Positions 6,652-11,413 of a stretch of 11,413 bases of DNA are shown here, piece after piece. How positions within the stretch are numbered: position 1 is the first letter of the stretch; each line of letters starts with the position of its first letter. The notes below the pieces were generated by a model. It made no database searches and was not told the DNA's origin. It saw only the letters and a program-made list of their open reading frames with translations. The DNA is from Verrucomicrobiales bacterium (GTDB lineage: Bacteria; Verrucomicrobiota; Verrucomicrobiia; Verrucomicrobiales; SLCJ01), in contig SLCJ01000019.1 of the NCBI GenBank assembly GCA_007125835.1, positions 1-11,413 of the forward strand, read 5' to 3'. The position numbers and the translations under genes were made by a program.

Positions 6652-7170
6652 ATGCTTTCGGAACGTTTTCAATTCACCCGCAGAATCGCCGGTCGTGCGG
6701 TTTTTTTCACCGCTTCCTTTTTTGTGCTCCTCAGTTGCTCCGATCCGCCCGACCAACTCCCCGGTGATCAAGAGAAGGCCCAAGAGGAGGCCCGGCCCGG
6801 CTCGGAGTCATCCCCAGCGCAACAGGCCCCCGCACCGGCTGTCGATGAGTCTCCCTCTCCCGCCTCGTCTGATACCCCACAGCCACCCAACCCAGCCATC
6901 CCCCTGGCCGATGACTTCAGCCTGAGCCGGGAGTGGGTCGAGGCCATGCTCGAGGAGAATGAGTCACGCCTGTCCGAAATCCGCCAGCGACTCCAATCGG
7001 TGCGCACCGAAATCGAACGGATCGAATCGGCTCAGGCTGCCGACGAAGACCTCGAGGCCCTGCGCGCACGCCTCGGCGAAATTCTCGCGCGCGAGCAAGA
7101 GGGCCTAGAGCGAATCCGTGGCATCGCCTCCGAAATGAAGGAAATCCTCGACCCCGAAACCTCACCATGA
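6652..7170 (+). CDS. Putative lipoprotein with C-terminal coiled coil
   Basis: A 172-residue protein. The N-terminus is a lipoprotein signal: RRIAGR basic region, a hydrophobic core (AVFFTASFFVLL) and the lipobox LLSC with C29 as the lipidated residue. This fixes the start at 6652, although the frame is open to 6031. Residues about 30-90 are a Pro/Ser/Glu/Gln-rich disordered tether. Residues about 95-165 are a strongly predicted coiled coil with regular heptads (SRLSEIRQRLQSVRTEIERI, then ALRARLGEILAREQEGLERI). It is therefore probably an envelope-anchored spacer or docking protein; no enzymatic motif is seen. Its TGA overlaps the ATG of the SET-domain gene by 4 bases (ATGA), so the two are almost certainly one operon and translationally coupled. 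The ATG follows TTCAAGACC, with no Shine-Dalgarno. I know of no established family. Confidence 0.78.
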   Translation: MLSERFQFTRRIAGRAVFFTASFFVLLSCSDPPDQLPGDQEKAQEEARPGSESSPAQQAPAPAVDESPSPASSDTPQPPNPAIPLADDFSLSREWVEAMLEENESRLSEIRQRLQSVRTEIERIESAQAADEDLEALRARLGEILAREQEGLERIRGIASEMKEILDPETSP

Positions 7171-7706
7171 AACCGCGCGCCGGACAAATCCGCAAAGCCG
7201 CCCGCTCGCGCTGGTGCCAAGTGCGCCGATCACCGATTCACGGCAGCGGTGTTTTTGCCGCCCGCAACATCCAAGCAGGAACTCAAATCATAGAATACGT
7301 CGGCGAGGTCATCGGCAAAAAAGAAGCGGAGCGCCGGGGCAACGCTCTGTGGGAAGCCACCCGCGAATCCGGCGCCGCCTCCGTCTTTCTCTTCATCCTC
7401 GACGGTCGATACGATCTGGATGGCAATTTCCCTTGGAACGACGCACGACTGATCAACCACTCCTGCGAACCAAATTGTGAAACCGAGATCGATGAGGAGA
7501 AACGCATCTGGGTCATCGCTTTGCGCAACATCGCCAAAGGAGAGGAATTGTTCTTCGACTACAATTTCGATCTCGAAGACTACCAGGACCACCCCTGCCT
7601 CTGCGGCACGGAATCCTGCCTGGGATACATTGTCGGAGCCGAATACCGCAAGGCCCTGAAGAAAAAACTCCAGCGGTCCCACCACAAGAAACGCGACAAA
7701 GTGTGA
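7167..7706 (+). CDS. SET-domain protein, probable protein-lysine methyltransferase
   Basis: A compact 179-residue SET domain with all main motifs: HGSGVFA (25-31), EYVGE (43-47), RLINHSC (94-100) with EPNC (101-104), and GEELFFDYNF (125-134) with the SAM/lysine-channel Y132. A post-SET CxCxxxxC (C144, C146, C151) together with C104 makes a complete zinc site. SET enzymes transfer methyl from S-adenosylmethionine to lysine side chains; bacterial relatives include chlamydial NUE and cpnSET1, which act on histones or histone-like proteins. The tail (KKKLQRSHHKKRDK) is very basic and could bind nucleic acid or carry its own target lysines. There is no signal peptide. It overlaps the coiled-coil lipoprotein gene by 4 bases. 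The substrate is unknown; ribosomal or histone-like proteins are possible. Fold and catalytic motifs are clear; activity is inferred. Confidence 0.93.
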   Translation: MKPRAGQIRKAARSRWCQVRRSPIHGSGVFAARNIQAGTQIIEYVGEVIGKKEAERRGNALWEATRESGAASVFLFILDGRYDLDGNFPWNDARLINHSCEPNCETEIDEEKRIWVIALRNIAKGEELFFDYNFDLEDYQDHPCLCGTESCLGYIVGAEYRKALKKKLQRSHHKKRDKV

Positions 7707-7830
7707 ATCGGTTCCAGGTGCTCAATCCCGCTATCCGGAGATGAACAATTTGACCCTGCACCGGACGCTTATCCCAACAACCCGGCCCTGCCGCAAACTT
7801 GAAGACCAACGGAACCGCCCAGATTTACCC

Positions 7831-8697
7831 ATGCCCCCCACTCAAACAACCCAGCTCCCGTCTGCTTTTCCGCGACTCATTGCCCAGGCAGTGCTCTTCA
7901 TCGTCGCCTGCTTCGCGCTCCAGTCAGGTTCCGCCCGGGCCTCCGCCGAAGACACCCCTCCCCGGCCCGACACAATTGAAATCCATGAGAAAGCGGCCGC
8001 CTTTTTACAAGAGGGTCAACCGGACGAATCAATCCGCCTTCTGCAGGAACTCACCAAACATGGCCCCCTGACCGCCGCCGCCGATTTCCTCCTCGCCACG
8101 GCCCACCACGATCTCGGCGACGAAGCCCGGGCCATCCTCCACTGGCGGCGGGCCCTTTCCAAAGATCCACGCCTCACGGAAGCGGCCTCCAACATCCGCC
8201 AGGTGGCCTCCAAACTCGGAATCCCGCAACCACTGCCCCCCGATGACTGGCGGGCACACCTCACCACCATCCCGCGAACCAGGCTCGTCGCCGCCACAAT
8301 CGCAACCGCCTGGATTGTCGTCATCGCCCTGATCGCCGCCTGGTGTGCAAACCCCCCCGCAAGAAACAACCTTCAGATCATCGCCGCAGGCGCTCTCATC
8401 CTCAGCCTGTTGACCGGTGCTGCCGTCTTCGCCCACACCCTCTGGTCAGTCAACGACTCCAACCACGCCATACTTATCCAAACCCAGGACCTGCTCTCCG
8501 CCCCGGCCTCCGCCTCGGAAGCTGTCACCCCGACCCTGCCTGCCGCCACACCCCTGCTGGTCATAGCCCAAAGAGGCAACTGGTCATACGTCCGACTCTG
8601 GAGCGCCGAAAACCGCCAAACCCCCGAAGGCTGGATGCCGAATTCGGCATGGCTAACGGTCCGCCCGGATCAAATCCGAACGACGGCGGCTCCGTGA
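7831..8697 (+). CDS. Secreted/membrane TPR protein with two TM helices and C-terminal SH3-like domain (BatE-like)
   Basis: A 288-residue envelope protein. Signal peptide: hydrophobic core LIAQAVLFIVACFAL, then a likely cleavage near ARASA (residues 35-39). TPR-like repeats span about 50-125 (KAAAFLQEGQPDESIRLLQE; AHHDLGDEARAILHWRRALS with KDPRLTEA). Two membrane helices follow at about 151-172 and 182-203. A bacterial SH3-type domain covers about 210-278 (HAILIQTQDLL... GNWSYVRLW... GWMPNSAWLTV). TPR plus SH3 with a membrane anchor is the layout of BatE of the Bacteroides aerotolerance operons, but no BatA-D or MoxR genes are here. The start at 7831 gives the signal peptide at the N-terminus; the frame extends to 7741 with 30 poorly fitting residues. 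The ATG follows GATTTACCC. Its 3' end overlaps the convergent amidase by 45 bases. A link to cell-wall work is inference. Confidence 0.85.
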   Translation: MPPTQTTQLPSAFPRLIAQAVLFIVACFALQSGSARASAEDTPPRPDTIEIHEKAAAFLQEGQPDESIRLLQELTKHGPLTAAADFLLATAHHDLGDEARAILHWRRALSKDPRLTEAASNIRQVASKLGIPQPLPPDDWRAHLTTIPRTRLVAATIATAWIVVIALIAAWCANPPARNNLQIIAAGALILSLLTGAAVFAHTLWSVNDSNHAILIQTQDLLSAPASASEAVTPTLPAATPLLVIAQRGNWSYVRLWSAENRQTPEGWMPNSAWLTVRPDQIRTTAAP

Positions 8698-9618
8698 CTC
8701 ATCCCAGGGCACAAGCCCGAATTTCACATCATCCGCACTTTTCACGAGGTAATCCTCAATCGCCTCGGCGATCGCTGCCGCCATTTCCTGACGGAAATCG
8801 GCGCTCGCCACCAGGCGCGCTTCCATGGGATTCGACAAGTATGCACACTCCAACACCACAGAAGGAGCAGGCACCTGCCGCGCCAGAAACAAACGCGACT
8901 CCTTCACCCCGCGGTTGCGCAACCCGCAACGCTCGGCAATGCGCCGCGACAGCAATTCACCCAACTCACGACTCCGCTCGTCGTGAAATCGCCCGGTGAC
9001 ACGTCTCCCCTCGTCGTCCTTCCACTCAAGCTCAAGCGCTTGCGCCGGCGTATGCACAAACGCCTCCACGCCACGCACCCGGGGGCTCGAATAGCGATTC
9101 AAGTGAATCGATACAAACACCGCACCCGGGTGCTCGCGTGCGAAAGACGCCCGATCCTCGAGGTAGACCCACCGATCAGTCTCCCGGGTCAGCGCCGCCG
9201 AAATACCGCGCCCGCGAAGTGCCACGGCCACACGCAAACCCAAATCCAACACCAGCTCCTTCTCCAGCAAACCAAAAGCAACCATGCCGCCATCCGCACC
9301 ACCGTGCCCGGGATCGATCACCACTCGCACCGGACCCTGCGGCCGCACACGATCCGAATGATCCGGATAGGGCTCGCCCCCAGGAATACTCGCCACAGAA
9401 GGCGAACTCACAACAGGCTCCTCCCGAGCCCCCCCAACCCCCGCACCTCCACCGCCCGTCACTCCTTCCAGCACGCTCCGTTCCACACTTCCCACTCTGG
9501 CAGACGGCTCCTCGTTGACCAACGCGCGCACCTGCATCCACATCCCCACCCCGGCCAGCCCAACCGCAAGCAGGATCAAAAGCGCCAGCGGCCGCGGCAA
9601 TATCCGGTCTCCTCCCAT
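8653..9618 (-). CDS. N-acetylmuramoyl-L-alanine amidase (Amidase_3), membrane-anchored
   Basis: A 321-residue zinc amidase that cuts the bond between MurNAc and L-Ala of peptidoglycan, acting in the periplasm. Residues about 10-30 form one hydrophobic helix (ALLILLAVGLAGVGMWM), an uncleaved anchor or signal peptide. A Gly/Ser/Val-rich linker runs to about 95. The Amidase_3 domain follows: DPGHGG (H105), EKELVLDLG (E119), SIHLNRY (H172) and VVLECAYLSN (catalytic E257), so the zinc site and the catalytic Glu are intact. The last ~25 residues are charged, with RSRRRS. There is no AMIN or SPOR domain, so it is simpler than E. coli AmiA/B/C. The ATG at 9618 is the only ATG at the N-terminus; a TTG at 9654 would add 12 residues. 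It is divergent from the transposase and convergent, with a 45-base overlap, with the TPR-SH3 gene. Confidence 0.92.
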   Translation of the reverse strand: MGGDRILPRPLALLILLAVGLAGVGMWMQVRALVNEEPSARVGSVERSVLEGVTGGGGAGVGGAREEPVVSSPSVASIPGGEPYPDHSDRVRPQGPVRVVIDPGHGGADGGMVAFGLLEKELVLDLGLRVAVALRGRGISAALTRETDRWVYLEDRASFAREHPGAVFVSIHLNRYSSPRVRGVEAFVHTPAQALELEWKDDEGRRVTGRFHDERSRELGELLSRRIAERCGLRNRGVKESRLFLARQVPAPSVVLECAYLSNPMEARLVASADFRQEMAAAIAEAIEDYLVKSADDVKFGLVPWDESRSRRRSDLIRADR

Positions 9619-9715
9619 CGCCCACCAACATGCACAATGACCACGCCGACGCAAGTAAGAATAAAACCAGGATTTATTTGCTTGCAGATTTGGGACACGG
9701 GTTGATGGTTGTGGT
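9619..9715. promoter_or_regulatory. Divergent intergenic region between amidase and transposase
   Basis: These 97 bases separate divergent starts. They contain the only distinctly AT-rich patch of the window's right half (about 9652-9690), which overlaps an imperfect inverted repeat. On the minus strand TATTCT within this patch could be a -10 for the amidase, but the -35 is poor. No DnaA-box cluster is present. The transposase ATG has no Shine-Dalgarno. Confidence 0.35.
9651..9685. repeat. AT-rich imperfect inverted repeat upstream of the transposase
   Basis: The left arm 9651-9668 and right arm 9670-9685 pair as GCAAG / CTTGC at the outside, then AA / TT, then ATAAA / TTTAT, with CC / GG flanking the single central A. 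There is one mismatch and a two-base bulge between the blocks and one mismatch near the centre. It could be an operator, a transcription-blocking hairpin, or a REP-like or subterminal hairpin recognised by the neighbouring HUH transposase. No clear second copy was found after the transposase. Confidence 0.45.
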
Positions 9716-10726
9716 ATGCCGAAGCGTCAGATACCGGGTGCGGACGAGGGTGGGGTGTTTCATGTGACCTCGCGGGTGGTGGATCGGCGGATGATTTTTG
9801 AGGAGGAGGAGAAGCGGCGGTTTCTTTGGCTGGCGAAGGCGTATGCGGCATTTGGCGGGCTGGAGCTTGTGACGTGGTGTGTGATGGGCAATCATTTTCA
9901 TTTGCTGGTGAGGGTTCCCCCCGGCAGCGGTCGAAGGAGCATGGCTCTTACGGAAGAGCAGGTGCTGGCACGGATGGCGAGAATTTACTCCAAGTCGGAG
10001 ATGGAGGATTTCCGTTGTGTGCTCGGAGCCTGCGGGCGGGCAGAGGGCCGCAAGGCTCTGCTGGATGTCCATCGCCGCCGCATGGGCAGGCTTTCGGTGA
10101 TGATGCAGGGGGTGAAGCAGCGGTTTTCGAGGTGGTATAATCTGACCACAAATCGCACGGGCACATTGTGGGAGGAACGCTATCATTGCGTGGTGATTCA
10201 GGAGCGCCTGCCGGATGGGCACGAGACTGGCTTGGGGCGTCTGGCCGAGGTGGTGGCTGCCTACATTGATTTGAATCCGCTGCGGGCAGGATTGGTTGAA
10301 GTGGCGGATGCCTATGAGTGGAGCGGCCACGGAGCGGCCTGCCGCGGGGATGGGGTGGCGGCGGCGGGCCAGCGGCTGCTTCATGGAGTGAACAAAAGGG
10401 GGATACGCTGGTGCACACGCCTCGCGCGAGAGATGCACGAGAGTTTACTGGCGGCGGAGTGGGAGGGTGTTTGCGCGCGCACTGGGAGGCGAGGCGGAGC
10501 GGCAGCGGTGCGGCAGGGCGTGTTTTCCGGGGCCCATGTTCTGGGATCCGCCGCCTACGTGCGAAAGCTGCGCGGGCACACGCCTGGAGGAAAGCCGAGG
10601 GTGGGCCGGAAGCTTGAGGGGCTGGGGTGTGACATGGAGGGATGGAGTCCTCGTGCCTACGGGGCTCGGCATGATTCCGGTGGCGGTGGTTGCGTTTTGA
10701 AAAATCCGGGTAAGGGTGCGGGATGA
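9716..10726 (+). CDS. REP-associated tyrosine transposase (RAYT / Y1_Tnp HUH family)
   Basis: A 336-residue relative of IS200/IS605-type TnpA, of the RAYT branch linked to REP palindromes. The HUH metal site is GNHFHLLV (H60, H62). The nucleophile is most likely Y141 in QRFSRWYN, followed by the family segment RTGTLWEERY and AAYIDLNPLRAGLV. The C-terminal third has GVFSGAHVLGSAAYVRKLRG, similar to the extension of verrucomicrobial RAYTs, then a Gly-rich, basic tail. Such proteins nick and rejoin single-stranded DNA at REP hairpins and are usually single-copy, vertically kept genes rather than active insertion sequences. No terminal repeats or target-site duplication were found here. Codon use is strikingly G/T-rich and unlike the C-rich genes to its left. 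The frame is intact. The start follows TTGTGGT, with no Shine-Dalgarno. Confidence 0.88.
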   Translation: MPKRQIPGADEGGVFHVTSRVVDRRMIFEEEEKRRFLWLAKAYAAFGGLELVTWCVMGNHFHLLVRVPPGSGRRSMALTEEQVLARMARIYSKSEMEDFRCVLGACGRAEGRKALLDVHRRRMGRLSVMMQGVKQRFSRWYNLTTNRTGTLWEERYHCVVIQERLPDGHETGLGRLAEVVAAYIDLNPLRAGLVEVADAYEWSGHGAACRGDGVAAAGQRLLHGVNKRGIRWCTRLAREMHESLLAAEWEGVCARTGRRGGAAAVRQGVFSGAHVLGSAAYVRKLRGHTPGGKPRVGRKLEGLGCDMEGWSPRAYGARHDSGGGGCVLKNPGKGAG

Positions 10727-10784
10727 AACGCTGCGCACGCCAGGCCGGTGGTAGTTTGTCAGTTGTGGTTCAAGCAGGTCGGCA

Positions 10785-10794
10785 AAGGAAGGGG
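10785..10794 (+). promoter_or_regulatory. Shine-Dalgarno before the GTG start at 10800
   Basis: AAGGAAGGGG lies five bases before GTG. This is the only clear purine-rich ribosome binding site in front of any start in the window, and with an in-frame TAG at 10752 and no ATG between, it decides the GTG start. Confidence 0.7.
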
Positions 10795-10799
10795 ATACA

Positions 10800-11413
10800 G
10801 TGAGTCGAAGTATTCGCGATTCCGCCCCTTTCGAGATCGCGGGGACCACTGTGGACCCCGGCATCCGGCGAACGGTCGAGGTGCCGATTAGCCGGTTTTC
10901 AGACCACACGCCGGTGACGATGTCAGTTCATGTGGTTCATGGCAGGCGGCGTGGGCCTGTTTTGTTTGTGAGCGCGGCGGTGCATGGCGACGAGGTGCTG
11001 GGGGTGGAAGTGGTGCGGCGGCTGCTGCGGGCACCGGGTCTGCGATCTCTTCGGGGCACCCTGCTGGCGGCACCGATCGTGAATGCGTTTGGTCTGATCA
11101 ACCACTCGCGTTACCTGCCTGACCGCCGGGATTTGAATCGGAGTTTTCCGGGCAGTCCCACTGGCTCCCTGGCGGCCAGGTTGGCTCATTTGTTCATGGA
11201 GGAGGTCGTAGCACGTTCGGATTTTGGGATTGACCTGCATTCAGCGGCGATCCACCGGACCAACCTGCCGCAAATCAGGGTTTCTCCCTCAAAGCCGGCG
11301 ACGTTGCGACTAGCGTCGGCATTTGGGGCTCCGGTGATTCTCAAATCGCAGGTGCGGGACGGTTCCATGCGGAAGGCGGCGCAGGAGCGGGGTGTGGACG
11401 TGTTGGTTTACGA
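10800..11413 (+). CDS. Succinylglutamate desuccinylase/aspartoacylase-family zinc hydrolase, N-terminal part (cut by window edge)
   Basis: Open from a GTG at 10800 to the end of the window (204 complete codons), so the C-terminus is missing. The M14-family zinc deacylase pattern is clear: SAAVHGDEVLG supplies the first His and Glu ligands (H68, E71), then RDLNRSFPG, and the third His in DLHSAAIHRTNLPQIR. The N-terminal PVLFVSAAVHGDE and the PIVNAFGLINHSR loop match the AstE/aspartoacylase-like subgroup rather than digestive carboxypeptidases. These enzymes remove acyl groups from N-acyl amino acids or similar amides; the substrate here cannot be told. No signal peptide is seen, so it is probably cytoplasmic. 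It lies 73 bases after the transposase on the same strand, likely by chance rather than as an operon, because it has its own strong Shine-Dalgarno. Family is firm, function broad. Confidence 0.88.
   Translation, partial: MSRSIRDSAPFEIAGTTVDPGIRRTVEVPISRFSDHTPVTMSVHVVHGRRRGPVLFVSAAVHGDEVLGVEVVRRLLRAPGLRSLRGTLLAAPIVNAFGLINHSRYLPDRRDLNRSFPGSPTGSLAARLAHLFMEEVVARSDFGIDLHSAAIHRTNLPQIRVSPSKPATLRLASAFGAPVILKSQVRDGSMRKAAQERGVDVLVY

Noticed and set aside
8474..8482. TTATCCAAA, one mismatch from a DnaA box, as support for an origin
   Set aside because: Single site inside a coding gene, not clustered and far from the composition switch.
8983..9705. 240-codon + strand frame opposite the amidase
   Set aside because: Arg/His/Pro/Thr-rich antisense product; the amidase on the minus strand has an intact zinc site.
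9674..10438. 254-codon minus-strand frame opposite the transposase
   Set aside because: Shadow of the HUH transposase; His/Pro-rich with no motif.
10727..10799. Right-end copy of the 9651-9685 hairpin or REP palindrome after the transposase
   Set aside because: Only CAAGCAGG and TGCGCA give scattered partial matches; no convincing stem or direct repeat.

Overview
The window reads as a stretch of chromosome from a GC-rich Gram-negative bacterium, most likely a member of the Verrucomicrobiota (Opitutae-like). This placement is inference. It rests on an ADP-heptose-type nucleotidyltransferase domain (an LPS-making cell), a SET-domain protein with an intact post-SET zinc site (known in the related Chlamydiae), a stand-alone REP-type HUH transposase of the kind common in Verrucomicrobia, and start codons that almost never carry a Shine-Dalgarno sequence. 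No rRNA, tRNA, CRISPR array or complete insertion sequence was seen. Coding density is high and no gene-free stretch exceeds about 170 bases.

Layout. (1) 1-186 (+) is the C-terminal end of methionyl-tRNA formyltransferase (fmt). It converges on a class I DAHP synthase (1332-274, -), the entry enzyme of aromatic amino acid synthesis. (2) Diverging from that is a fused two-domain enzyme (1445-2611, +) that joins an RfaE2/HldE-type heptose-1-phosphate adenylyltransferase to a complete PurN glycinamide ribonucleotide formyltransferase. (3) On the minus strand, a three-gene operon runs from 5937 down to 2586: a DASS (SLC13/CitT-type) anion symporter, a short response regulator, and a soluble histidine kinase with a degenerate Crp-like domain. 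The kinase overlaps the regulator by 8 bases and is probably translationally coupled to it. (4) An unrecognised 160-residue protein (6588-6106, -) diverges from a coiled-coil lipoprotein (6652-7170, +), whose stop overlaps the start of a SET-domain lysine methyltransferase-like gene (7167-7706, +). (5) A signal peptide-TPR-two TM-SH3 protein (7831-8697, +; BatE-like) converges, with a 45-base overlap, on an Amidase_3 N-acetylmuramoyl-L-alanine amidase (9618-8653, -). (6) A REP-associated HUH/tyrosine transposase (9716-10726, +) and the start of an aspartoacylase/succinylglutamate desuccinylase-family zinc hydrolase (10800 to the window end, +) close the window.

How the genes work together: apart from the transporter/two-component operon and the lipoprotein/SET pair, neighbours serve unrelated housekeeping jobs (translation start, aromatics, purines and LPS, cell wall). 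The most interesting points are the RfaE2-PurN fusion, the transporter-regulator-kinase operon, the lipoprotein/SET-methyltransferase pair, and a sharp change of strand composition (C-rich to G-rich on the + strand) at about 9.65-9.72 kb, exactly where an AT-rich inverted repeat precedes the transposase.
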